From the NCBI RefSeq assembly GCF_009831625.1, contig NZ_WUUS01000001.1, positions 496,301 through 560,300 on the forward strand: a stretch of DNA of 64,000 bases. Reading direction: 5' to 3'. Position numbers and translations under genes: made by a program. Below, piece after piece: positions 45,886 to 53,852 of the stretch; position 1 is the first letter of the stretch; the number at the start of each line of letters is the position of its first letter. The notes under the pieces are model-generated. The model saw nothing but the letters and a program-made list of their open reading frames with translations. It searched no databases and was not told the DNA's origin. The stretch is from Halobaculum saliterrae (lineage in GTDB: Archaea > Halobacteriota > Halobacteria > Halobacteriales > Haloferacaceae).

Positions 45886-47098
45886 GGCGTCCGGGCCGGC
45901 CGAGCGGTCCGATCCGGCGGTTCGGGTGGAGGACCTCCGCGTCGAGTACGGGTCGACGACCGCGCTCGACGGCGTCGACGTGACCGTCGAGGAGGGCGAG
46001 TTCTTCACCCTCGTCGGCCCGTCGGGGTGCGGAAAGACGACCACGCTCCGGTGTCTCGCCGGCTTCGAGGAGCCGACCGCGGGCTCGATACACATCGCCG
46101 GCGAGTCGATGGCGGGCGTTCCACCCGAATCGAGGGGGATCGGCGTCGTGTTCCAGAGCTACGCGCTGTTCCCGCACATGAGCGTCGGCGAGAACGTCGC
46201 CTACGGCCTCCGCTTCTCGGGGCCGCCGGAGGGGACCACGAAACACGAGCGCGTCGAGGAGCTGCTCGAACTCGTGGACCTCCCGGGGTTCGCCGACCGC
46301 GACCCGGACACGCTCTCGGGCGGCCAACAGCAGCGAGTGGCGCTCGCGCGGGCGCTCGCGCCCGAGCCGCGGCTCCTCCTGCTCGACGAGCCGATGTCGG
46401 CGCTGGACGCACGCCTGCGCGAGCGCCTCCGGGTGCAGGTGCGGGAGATCCAGCGAGAACTGGGCATCACGACGGTGTACGTCACCCACGATCAGGAGGA
46501 GGCGCTCTCGGTCTCCGACCGCGTCGCCGTCGTGGACGGCGGCCGGATCGAGCAGGTCGGCCGGCCCCGCGAGCTGTACGACGCGCCGGCGACCCGGTTC
46601 GTCGCGGAGTTCCTCGGCGACAACAACGTGTTCGCTGGGTCGGTCGTCGCCGGGGGCGACCGCGTCCGCGACGCGGCGGCCGCCCGGGACGACGGCGGCG
46701 ACCCCCTGCGCCTCCGCGTCGACGGAGGCGGGACGCTCCCCCTCCCGAGCGACGTGGCGGAGGATGCCCGTGACGGCGACCGCCTCGTCGTCTGCGTGCG
46801 CCCCGAACGGATCCGGGTCCACGCTTCCGGCGACGGCGACCGCGAGGGCGAGAGAGCCGGTGATCGCGTCGGCGGCAACGGTGGGACGGGGAGGGGGACG
46901 GGGGCGGACCCGGATGGGGCGTTGCTGGCGACGACCGTCGAGAGCACCGAGTTCCTCGGCGACGCGACGCGACTCCACTGCGACTGGAACGGCGTCGCCG
47001 TGACCGTCCGAACCGACGGGAGCCGGTCCTTCGACGTCGGCGAACCCGTGACCCTCGGTGTCGACCGCGCGGACGTTCGGGTCGTCGAGCGCTCGTGA
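45869..47098 (+). CDS. thiQ: ABC transporter ATP-binding protein of the thiamine-type importer
   Basis: 409-residue ATPase. Walker A is VGPSGCGKTTTL, the Q loop is VVFQSYALFPHM, the signature is LSGGQQQRVALARAL, Walker B is LLLLDEPMSALD, and the H loop is VTHDQEEAL. Unlike classical ThiQ (about 230 residues) it has a long C-terminal TOBE-like regulatory part (from about 235), interrupted by a Gly/Asp/Arg low-complexity insert at about residues 320-345. This makes it closer to PotA/FbpC. GTG starts at 45869 or 45878 are both possible, and both overlap the thiP stop. Confidence 0.92.
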   Translation: MSSVGEASGPAERSDPAVRVEDLRVEYGSTTALDGVDVTVEEGEFFTLVGPSGCGKTTTLRCLAGFEEPTAGSIHIAGESMAGVPPESRGIGVVFQSYALFPHMSVGENVAYGLRFSGPPEGTTKHERVEELLELVDLPGFADRDPDTLSGGQQQRVALARALAPEPRLLLLDEPMSALDARLRERLRVQVREIQRELGITTVYVTHDQEEALSVSDRVAVVDGGRIEQVGRPRELYDAPATRFVAEFLGDNNVFAGSVVAGGDRVRDAAAARDDGGDPLRLRVDGGGTLPLPSDVAEDARDGDRLVVCVRPERIRVHASGDGDREGERAGDRVGGNGGTGRGTGADPDGALLATTVESTEFLGDATRLHCDWNGVAVTVRTDGSRSFDVGEPVTLGVDRADVRVVERS

Positions 47099-47112
47099 GC
47101 GGTGGCGAGCTG

Positions 47113-47121
47113 GTATATAAC
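47113..47121 (+). promoter_or_regulatory. TATA-like box and structured leader of DoxX copy 2
   Basis: GTATATAAC lies about 90 nt before the ATG, so this transcript has a real leader of about 60 nt. The leader can form a hairpin (GAGGGAACC paired with GGTTCCTC, 47149-47176) and ends with a Shine-Dalgarno sequence, AGGAGGA. Confidence 0.6.
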
Positions 47122-47206
47122 TGAGCCGGTGGGTCCCCGGCTGAGGGAACCACCCTCCGGGTTCCTCCGGTTGAAGGTCGTTGTCTCAGGTGTAGGAGGA
47201 ACGAAC

Positions 47207-47731
47207 ATGTCGACAACCACCGCAACCGAGACGAGATTCGACTTCGGGACCCACCGCGTCGGGAACGTGGGCGCGTACTGGCTGGTCGCCCTGCGCCTGA
47301 TCACCGGCTGGTGGTTCCTGCAGGCGGGCGTGACGAAGCTGATCGCTCCCGAGCCGTTCGCCGCGGGCGGGTGGCTGGCGAACGCGACCGGAGCGAGCCC
47401 CGTCCACGGTCTGTTCGTGTGGGTGGCGAACACCCCGTGGCTGCTCGCGTTCACCGACGTGGCCGTTCCCGTGGGCGAGGCGCTCATCGGCCTCGGCCTG
47501 GTCCTCGGCGCGCTCACCCGGCTGGCCGCGTTCTTCGGCGGCGTCCTGATGGTGCTGTTCTACCTCGGGAACGCCGACTGGGCCCACGGCTACGTCAACG
47601 GCGACCTGCTCGGCCTGGTCGCGTTCGTGACCGTCGGCGTGTTCGCCGCCGGCCGCGTGCTCGGGGTCGACGGTCTGCTGGCCGAGCGGTTCGACCTCCG
47701 GAAGGACGGGCTGCTTCGCTGGCTCCTGTGA
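47207..47731 (+). CDS. DoxX/DoxD family membrane protein (copy 2)
   Basis: 174-residue four-helix membrane protein, the same length as the copy at 17761-18285 and alike in sequence: VALRLITGWWFLQAGVTKLI against IALLRVITGWWFFHAGVTKLI, and FYLGNADWAHGYVNGDLLGL against FWIGNAGFGHGVVNSDFMGL. A Shine-Dalgarno AGGAGGA precedes the ATG by 6 nt. It has no small membrane partner gene. Possible role in thiosulfate or quinone redox, unproven. Confidence 0.87.
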   Translation: MSTTTATETRFDFGTHRVGNVGAYWLVALRLITGWWFLQAGVTKLIAPEPFAAGGWLANATGASPVHGLFVWVANTPWLLAFTDVAVPVGEALIGLGLVLGALTRLAAFFGGVLMVLFYLGNADWAHGYVNGDLLGLVAFVTVGVFAAGRVLGVDGLLAERFDLRKDGLLRWLL

Positions 47732-47773
47732 GCCGTCCGGCGGTCGCCGCTCTTCTCTTTGAGGCAGTCGTCG

Positions 47774-48466
47774 TCAGGGGACGACGCCGACGGTGAGCAG
47801 CGTCCCGAACTCCCGGTAGCGCTCGACCATGGCCTCGCGGGAGTCCCAGTTCTCCGTCGGGAACTCCCCGGCCGGCGGGATGTCGATCTCCGTGTCGGCG
47901 ACGTTGTCCTGTTCGGCGACGTGGAGTCCGGCCTCGCGGAAGGCGTCGCGGTACTCGGACGCGTCCCAGCGGGTCATGTCGACCGAGATGTGTTCCTGCC
48001 AGTCGTGGCTGTGGACGTTCTCCTCGTAGTAGTTGACCGCACAGTGGAACGTGCCGCCCGGTCTCAGGACGCGAGCGACCTCCCGGAGCGTCTCGATCGG
48101 GTCTGCGCTGTAGTAGAACGCCTCCATCGTGAACGCGTGGTCGAGGGAGTCGTCGTCGAACGGGAGGTGCCCGAAGTCGCCGACGACGAATCCGAGATCG
48201 GCGGCCGGCGAGGCGTCGAGGGCGTACTCGCGGGCGTTGTGTGTCATCTCGGGGGCACCGTCGAGGCCGTACCCGCGGGCCATTCCGGTCGAGTCCGCGA
48301 GCGCACGAAGCGCGTACCCGCTCCCGGTACCCAGATCGAGCACGCGGTCGCCGTCCTCGACGGGCATCCGCGCGAGCACGTGCTTCGCGGTGTGCCAGTG
48401 TCGCTCCTCCATCCCCTTGTCCCGGCCGTCGGCGGCCCAGGCGTCGAACTCCTCTCGAACGCTCAT
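47774..48466 (-). CDS. SAM-dependent methyltransferase (class I)
   Basis: 230-residue Rossmann-fold methyltransferase. Motif I is VLDLGTGSGYALRAL, the acidic residue after strand 2 is in YGLDGAPEM, motif II-like is FGHLPFDDDSLDHAF, and motif III is REVARVLRPGGTFHC. This is the UbiE/arsenite-methyltransferase-like pattern. The C-terminal part (EHISVDMTRWDASEYRDAFR) probably holds the substrate pocket. Substrate unknown. Convergent with DoxX copy 2. Confidence 0.9.
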   Translation of the reverse strand: MSVREEFDAWAADGRDKGMEERHWHTAKHVLARMPVEDGDRVLDLGTGSGYALRALADSTGMARGYGLDGAPEMTHNAREYALDASPAADLGFVVGDFGHLPFDDDSLDHAFTMEAFYYSADPIETLREVARVLRPGGTFHCAVNYYEENVHSHDWQEHISVDMTRWDASEYRDAFREAGLHVAEQDNVADTEIDIPPAGEFPTENWDSREAMVERYREFGTLLTVGVVP

Positions 48467-48633
48467 GGCCGCGCGTTCGCGCCCGGCGTGTAATACCCCG
48501 GCGGTGTCGGCCGAGGTGAGTGTCACTGTGGCGTGTAAGGGGTGGCCACGGCGACTGAGTGAAACTGCGGCGATGCAGTGAAGCTGCGGTGGCGGGGTGA
48601 GGCTTTAGGGTGGACGCGGGCCAAGCGGGGGGT

Positions 48634-49062
48634 ATGCACGTCCGGGACGCGGTGGAGGCCGACGCCGAGGCGCTGGGGGCCATCGCCGACGCGCCGTCGG
48701 ACGCGATGCGGGGGCTGGTCCACGACCGGACGGTCCGCGTCGCCGTCGACGAGGAGGCGGCGACCGACCCGAACGAGGACGTCGACGCGGATCCCGACGA
48801 CCTCCTCGGGTTCGTCAGCTTCGACGTCCGCGGCGACGCCGTACACGTCACGCAGTTCGGCGGCACCCGCGAGGCCGCCGAACGGCTGCTCGCCGAGCCG
48901 CTTCGCTTCGCGGCGAACGAGGGACTGGCCGTCGAACTGCTCGCGATCGAGGGCGAGGACGATCTCAGGGACGCCGCCGAGAGCGCCGGGTTCGAGGCGA
49001 CGGGGCCGGGACCGCGGTTCGAGGGGAAGGCGACGACGCGTTACCGAGTCGAGCGGCCGTAG
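48634..49062 (+). CDS. GNAT-like acetyltransferase, small
   Basis: 142-residue protein starting MHVRDAVEADAEALGAIAD, the usual first strand and helix of GNAT enzymes. LLGFVSFDVRGDAVHVTQFGGTREAAERLL suggests strands 3-4, but the R/Q-x-x-G-x-G/A acetyl-CoA loop is poorly conserved. It may be an inactive or very divergent acetyltransferase. The start fits a TATA-like CTTTAGG about 29 nt upstream. Confidence 0.7.
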   Translation: MHVRDAVEADAEALGAIADAPSDAMRGLVHDRTVRVAVDEEAATDPNEDVDADPDDLLGFVSFDVRGDAVHVTQFGGTREAAERLLAEPLRFAANEGLAVELLAIEGEDDLRDAAESAGFEATGPGPRFEGKATTRYRVERP

Positions 49063-49110
49063 TACGGGAACGCCGACGGGAGGCGAGCGGAGGCGAGAGC
49101 CGACCCCCTC

Positions 49111-49133
49111 GTCGATCAGTCGTCGATCAGTCG
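49111..49133. repeat. 11-bp tandem duplication over a stop codon
   Basis: GTCGATCAGTC occurs twice in a row. The second copy holds the stop codon of the flavin oxidoreductase gene (minus strand, stop at 49127-49129), so the repeat duplicates that gene's 3' end. Confidence 0.85.
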
Positions 49134-50233
49134 TCGCTCGGGACCTCGGGATCGCTGAGGGAGGCGTCCGGCTGGAACACGACGCCGGGGTCGAGTTCCT
49201 CGAGCGACTCGCCCGTCCGGACGCGGTCGGGCCAGTCGTGGTTCGCCAGCGCGCCCGTCCCCAGCGTGATCAGGTCGGCGCCGTCCGCCAGCGCCGCCCG
49301 CGCGTTCTCGGGGTCGCCGAGGCCTCCGTTGGCGATCACGGCGACACCGTCGTCGACGTGTTCGACGGCCAACTCCGCGAGTGTCCGGTCGGTGTCGGGA
49401 ACCTCCGGCGCGGTCGCGTCGCCGCCGGTCACGTGGACGTAGTCGGCGCCGGCGGCCGACAGCGCGGCGAACAGCGCCTCGGCGGTCTCCTCGCCGTCGG
49501 GCCAGACCCGCTCCTCGTCGGTGACTGCGGCCTGTGAGGCGCGGACGCCGACGACGAACTCGTCAGGCGTGGCCTCGTCGATGGCCGCGGTGACCTCGGC
49601 GGGGAAGCGCGCGCGGCTCTCCGGCGAGCCGCCGTACTCGTCGTCGCGGTCGTTGACGAGGGGGTCGACGAACTCGTGGAGGAGGTAGCCGTTGGCGGCG
49701 TGGACCTCGATGCCGTCGAAGCCGGCGTCGACCGCCCGTTCGGCGGCCGCGACGAACCCCTCCCGGACCTCGTCGAGCCCCTCGGCGTCGAGCGCGTCGG
49801 CCTGGGGGAACTCGCCGGAGCCGCCGTACAGCTCGGCCATCTCGCCCGGCGGGCGGTAGTCCGACGGGGCGACGGAGTCGTAGCCGTAGCGGTTGCCTTG
49901 CGCCTGTGCGCCGGCGTGCATGAGCTGTGCGAGGATCGGACTGCCCTCCTCGTGGACGGCGTCGACGACCGGCTTCCAGGACTCCGCCTGCTCGTCGGTC
50001 GCGAGCCCGGGCTGGTTGTCGTAGCCCTGACTGTGGGTCGCGTCCGGGTGGACGCCCTCGGTGAGGAGGAACGAGAAGCCGCCGCGGGCGAAGGAGGCGT
50101 AGTAGCGGGCCATGCGCTCGGTCGCGTGGCCCTCGTCGGTCGCGCTCGTGCGGGTCATCGGCGCGAGGCCGACGCGGTTGTCGAGGGTGTGGCCGTTCAG
50201 TTCGAACTGGTCGAACAGAGCGTCGTCATTCAT
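49127..50233 (-). CDS. NADH:flavin oxidoreductase (old yellow enzyme family)
   Basis: 368-residue FMN-binding TIM-barrel enzyme that reduces activated C=C bonds. Motifs are NRVGLAPMTRTSATDEGHAT, LAQLMHAGAQA, the substrate-binding GIEVHAANGYLLHEFVDP with the conserved His and Asn, then NDRDDEYGGSPESRARF and VIANGGLGDPENA. The length is typical for OYE. The start MNDDALFDQFELNG matches the family N-terminus. Physiological substrate unknown. Confidence 0.93.
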   Translation of the reverse strand: MNDDALFDQFELNGHTLDNRVGLAPMTRTSATDEGHATERMARYYASFARGGFSFLLTEGVHPDATHSQGYDNQPGLATDEQAESWKPVVDAVHEEGSPILAQLMHAGAQAQGNRYGYDSVAPSDYRPPGEMAELYGGSGEFPQADALDAEGLDEVREGFVAAAERAVDAGFDGIEVHAANGYLLHEFVDPLVNDRDDEYGGSPESRARFPAEVTAAIDEATPDEFVVGVRASQAAVTDEERVWPDGEETAEALFAALSAAGADYVHVTGGDATAPEVPDTDRTLAELAVEHVDDGVAVIANGGLGDPENARAALADGADLITLGTGALANHDWPDRVRTGESLEELDPGVVFQPDASLSDPEVPSDD

Positions 50234-50360
50234 CACCCTCACGTACCGCGGTCCGGGTGAAAAGGGGCCGGCGGACGTGCGCGGATCGCCACACGACAGG
50301 TGGGGTAGCGCGTGACACGATCACGGAACGGATGCGACGAAGGACCCGGCTCGCCGCCAC

Positions 50361-50957
50361 TCACCCCGCGAACGAGTCGGGGTCGGACCCCTGTCGCACC
50401 GCCGTCGTCTCGTCGGTTTCCACGTTCACGATCATCGCCTGACCGCCGTAGCCGTGCGTTCGGTCGTGGCCGCGGACGACCACCTCGCGCACCCCGTCCG
50501 GGATCGGGACCGTCGCCGACCGGGTGAACTCCCGCGTCCCGTGGGCGTGGAGGAGGTCGCGTCGGCCGAGGCGCTCGCCGTCGCAGGTCTCGACCTGCCA
50601 CCAGTTCGCGTAGCCGTCCTCGCCGTCGTCATCGTGGTACAGCGTCACGTCGAAGCGACACTCCCCACCGTCACAGTCGACCGAGACCGCCGTGACGTTG
50701 GCCTCGCGGAGGTCGAGGTCGCCGTCGGCGGTCGCGGGTCCGTCGGAGTGCTCCGTGGTCGTCGCGACGGCGGTTCCGTCGGTGTCGGCCGTCGTCGCGG
50801 GGGCGGAGTCTGTCGTCGTCTCGGGAGTGGTGTCCCCGGCGTCGGTGTCCGCCGTCGACGAGTTGTCGCCGGCGCCGTCGAGACAGCCGGCGAGCGCGAG
50901 GGCCGACGCGCTCGCCGCGGCGACGACCAGTTCCCGGCGGGATGGGAACGGAGGCAT
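50361..50957 (-). CDS. secreted lipoprotein of unknown function
   Basis: 198-residue predicted lipoprotein. The signal has a twin-arginine-like start (PSRRELVVAAAS) and the lipobox LALAGC (Cys about 25). A Thr/Ser/Asp-rich spacer of about 60 residues follows. The mature domain (about 90-198) contains CDGGECRFDVTLYHDDDGEDGY and VREVVVRGHDRTHGYGGQA, and looks beta-rich. No enzymatic motif. Likely surface-bound. Confidence 0.82.
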   Translation of the reverse strand: MPPFPSRRELVVAAASASALALAGCLDGAGDNSSTADTDAGDTTPETTTDSAPATTADTDGTAVATTTEHSDGPATADGDLDLREANVTAVSVDCDGGECRFDVTLYHDDDGEDGYANWWQVETCDGERLGRRDLLHAHGTREFTRSATVPIPDGVREVVVRGHDRTHGYGGQAMIVNVETDETTAVRQGSDPDSFAG

Positions 50958-51078
50958 ACCGGCGCGTACGTCGTCCACACGAAAGAACCCTCTCGCAGTT
51001 CGGGATGGCGCGAACGCGGTGCGGTCGCGGGTCGCCAGTTCACTCGCCGCGAGCGAGGAGGACCCCGTGAAGAGCGGT

Positions 51079-52671
51079 TCAGGCGAACTTCCGGACCGTC
51101 ATGTCGAGCGTGTCGAGATCGAGGATGGGGGCGTGAGCGACGTCGGGGTCGATGTTGACGGACTTCTGGAAGTCGGTCTGGGCCTGCCAGCACCCGGAGT
51201 TGACCGCGAGGACGTTGTGGTACTTCCCCCAGCCGAGCTTGTGGACGTGGCCGGTGTGGAACACGTCCGGCACCTCGTCGATGACGAGGTAGTCGCGCTC
51301 CTCGGGGGCGACGCGGGTCTTCCCGCCGAACTGCGGGGCGACGTGGCGCTTCTTGAGGAGCTGGTACATCGCCTTGTGGGGTTCGTCGTAGCTGGCCTTC
51401 TCCTCCGGCAGCTCGGCGATCACCTCGTCGAGGGAGACCCCGTGGTACATGAGGACGTTCACGCCCTCCACGTCGACCATCGCGGGGTTGCTCACGATCT
51501 GGGGGTCGTGCGCGCTCATGATCCCCCGGAGCTCCTCGTCGAACCCCGGCTGGGGCTCGGCGAGCCGGACGGCGTCGTGGTTCCCGGGGATCATGACGAT
51601 CTCCATGTCGCCCGGCACCTGCTTGAGGTGCTCGGAGAACGTCTCGTACTGCTCGTAGATGTCGATGATGTCGAGCTCCTCGTCCTGATTCGGGTAGACG
51701 CCGACGCCCTCGACCATGTCGCCCGCGATGAGCAGGTACTCGACGTGTTCGGCCTCCTCCGTGTGAAGCCAGTCGGCGAACCGACCCCAGGCGTCCGCGA
51801 GGAACTCCTGAGAGCCGACGTGCACGTCCGAGACGAGCGCCGCCTGCACGTGGCGGTCGGCGGTGTTCGGGCGGTGGGTGCGGGGTACGTCGGGGAAGTG
51901 GATCGCGTCGACGAAGACGATGCCCGCGTCGTCCGCGAGCGTTCCGGTGACGGCGATACACTCGTCCATGAGGAGTTCGTCCACCAGGTCCGCGATGTCG
52001 CGGTCCTTCATCACGAGACACGGGAACGTTCCGGTGGTGTCCTCCAGTTCGACCAGCCAGTGGCCCGACGCGGTCGACCGAATGTCGTTGACGAGGCCGA
52101 TGAGCTCCACGTCGGCGCCGCCCCCCATCGCCTCGATGGAGTCGGCAGGGCGGTGGTTGACGCGCCCCCGAAGCTGTCCGGAGAGGCGCTCGTATCGGTC
52201 GCGGAACACCCCGACGAACTCGTCGTATGCTCCCGTTCCGGTCGACGCGCCGGTCATGTCGTTCGCGACGACGGGCGCCTGTGGGGATCGGTCGACGACC
52301 GTGTTCCCCTCCGTTTCGTCCGGAACGGCTCCGGTTCCGTGTGGCGATCCACCCCCGGACACTCCAGTCGAAACGGAGGGGTCCGAATTGACGGCGTCGT
52401 TCGTCGGTTCCGACGACGCGGCGGCGGCCGACTCGGTCGAGCGGGCCGCGCCGTCGACCTGTTCGGGGTCCGGAACGGGCTCGGCGTCGAGCGCCTCCCG
52501 GACGTGGTCGACGGTGAGAACGAGTGCGTCCTCGGGCGCGGTCTCGATGGCCGCCTCGAGGGCGAGTTCCGGCGTCGACGACTCGGCGATGAGCGTGACG
52601 GCCTCCCGCTCGGCGTTGTACCCGCGGCGAGTGAGCGCCTGCACGACTCGGGAGGACGTCTCCAGCGGCAC
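51079..52671 (-). CDS. polD1: DNA polymerase D small subunit (DP1), exonuclease
   Basis: 530-residue small subunit of the archaeal replicative polymerase PolD, carrying the Mre11-like 3'-5' proofreading nuclease. The N-terminal domain begins VPLETSSRVVQALTRRGYN. A low-complexity Ser/Asp/Ala linker follows (about 85-150), then an OB fold (IRSTASGHWLVELEDTTGTF). The phosphoesterase domain has ALVSDVHVGSQEF, IAGDMVEGVG, IPGNHDAVR, MYHGVSL and FHTGHVHKLGW. The GTG start is chosen by family alignment and a TATA-like ATCCTTTT about 28 nt upstream. Two ORB-like motifs are encoded within the linker. The large subunit DP2 is not in the window. Confidence 0.95.
   Translation of the reverse strand: MPLETSSRVVQALTRRGYNAEREAVTLIAESSTPELALEAAIETAPEDALVLTVDHVREALDAEPVPDPEQVDGAARSTESAAAASSEPTNDAVNSDPSVSTGVSGGGSPHGTGAVPDETEGNTVVDRSPQAPVVANDMTGASTGTGAYDEFVGVFRDRYERLSGQLRGRVNHRPADSIEAMGGGADVELIGLVNDIRSTASGHWLVELEDTTGTFPCLVMKDRDIADLVDELLMDECIAVTGTLADDAGIVFVDAIHFPDVPRTHRPNTADRHVQAALVSDVHVGSQEFLADAWGRFADWLHTEEAEHVEYLLIAGDMVEGVGVYPNQDEELDIIDIYEQYETFSEHLKQVPGDMEIVMIPGNHDAVRLAEPQPGFDEELRGIMSAHDPQIVSNPAMVDVEGVNVLMYHGVSLDEVIAELPEEKASYDEPHKAMYQLLKKRHVAPQFGGKTRVAPEERDYLVIDEVPDVFHTGHVHKLGWGKYHNVLAVNSGCWQAQTDFQKSVNIDPDVAHAPILDLDTLDMTVRKFA
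52304..52384. promoter_or_regulatory. pair of inverted ORB-like motifs inside polD1
   Basis: At 52305-52326 the minus strand reads GTTCCGGACGAAACGGAGGG then G. At 52362-52384 the plus strand reads CTCCAGTCGAAACGGAGGGG then TCC. Both fit the archaeal origin recognition box pattern, and their G-runs point toward each other. They fall in the disordered linker of polD1 (coded as VPDETEGN and DPSVSTGV), about 4 kb from the AT-rich origin core. Confidence 0.6.
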
Positions 52672-52879
52672 GACACGAGGTCGGCCGGGCGCGGGCAAAA
52701 GGATAGCGGATGGACGCACGGCGACGACGTCGGCAGTTCGGCCCGCGATCGCGCCAGTGGGGAACGGATCCCGTATCAGGCGGCAGCCGTCGCCGTCCGG
52801 TCGTCAGGGCGTCGGTCGGCCACGCTTCGAGGGCGCGGTAACAGAAAGTTCAACACCGAGCGCCGGGTTCGAGTGAATA

Positions 52880-53632
52880 ATGAGTGACGACGGGCGGTCG
52901 CCCGACGACCCGCTGTCACGGTTCCTTCACGCCGAGACGGGTGCGTCGGTGTTCATCCGTGAGGTCCTCACGTCGGTACTCGCGGTCGCGCTGATCGGAC
53001 TCCTCCTGTTCGCCGCGTCGGGCGTCTGGCCACCGATGGTCGCCGTCGAGTCGGGCAGCATGGAGCCGCACATGGAGCGCGGCGACCTCGTGTTCATCAC
53101 GGAACCCGATCGGTTCTCCCCCGACTTCGCGCACGGCGACACCGGGGTCGTCACCCACGAGACCGGCGCCACGGAGGGGTACGCCACCTTCGGCGAACCC
53201 GGGTCCGTGATCGTGTATCGCCCGCCCGGGTCGGGCGGCTCGCCGATCATTCACCGTGCCCGGCTACACGTCGAGGAGGGCGAGAACTGGGTCGACCGCG
53301 CGAACCCCGAGTATCTCCCCGCGACCTCGTGTGAGCGGGTTCCCTCCTGTCCGGCCCCGTACGACGGGTTCATCACGAAGGGCGACGCGAACGCCGAGTA
53401 CGACCAGGTGAGCGGTATCGCTCCCGTCGTGAAGTCCGAGTGGATCCGCGGCGTCGCACGCGTTCGCGTCCCCTACCTCGGATACGTTCGGCTGGTCTTC
53501 TCGGAAGTCGTGCTCGTACAGACGGACGGCCCCGGGCTGGCGACCGCCGCCGCATCGGGTGTCGAGTACACCCCGAACCAGCGCTCGAGTACGAGTTCCA
53601 ACACCACCGTTTCGCGTGGAACCGTTATTTGA
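52880..53632 (+). CDS. sec11: signal peptidase I, archaeal Sec11 type
   Basis: 250-residue membrane protease that cleaves Sec signal peptides. One N-terminal membrane helix (about residues 30-55) precedes the catalytic Ser in VAVESGSMEPHMERGD (S60). The His is in SPIIHRARLHV, as in archaeal Sec11 (where bacterial enzymes use Lys), and the Asp is in FITKGDANAEYD. The C-terminal 60 residues lack a clear second helix and end in a Ser/Thr-rich tail. It is divergent from polD1 and convergent with orc1. Confidence 0.93.
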   Translation: MSDDGRSPDDPLSRFLHAETGASVFIREVLTSVLAVALIGLLLFAASGVWPPMVAVESGSMEPHMERGDLVFITEPDRFSPDFAHGDTGVVTHETGATEGYATFGEPGSVIVYRPPGSGGSPIIHRARLHVEEGENWVDRANPEYLPATSCERVPSCPAPYDGFITKGDANAEYDQVSGIAPVVKSEWIRGVARVRVPYLGYVRLVFSEVVLVQTDGPGLATAAASGVEYTPNQRSSTSSNTTVSRGTVI

Positions 53633-53852
53633 TCAATATCGACGTACTGGAATGGGTCTCGGAGTCGAAATAGAGGGGGTGGGAACTGTTCCCGATGCCC
53701 CGTGAGTCGCGCGGTCGGTCAAACATGCGGACGTACCGGGTGGCATGTGTCACCTACGCGTGTGGCACCGATTGAGATATGGCACCGAGACGTGTGTCGA
53801 CTGTTCGAGTCCGGTCGACGAGAGTCCCGACGAGTGAGCGTTCTCCGAGAGC

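Noticed and set aside
46111-46135. ORB-like motif in the ABC ATPase gene
   Set aside because: The core reads CCGAATCGAGGGGG with a broken GAAAC, and it encodes the conserved VPPESRGIG segment of the ATPase, so chance is a better explanation.
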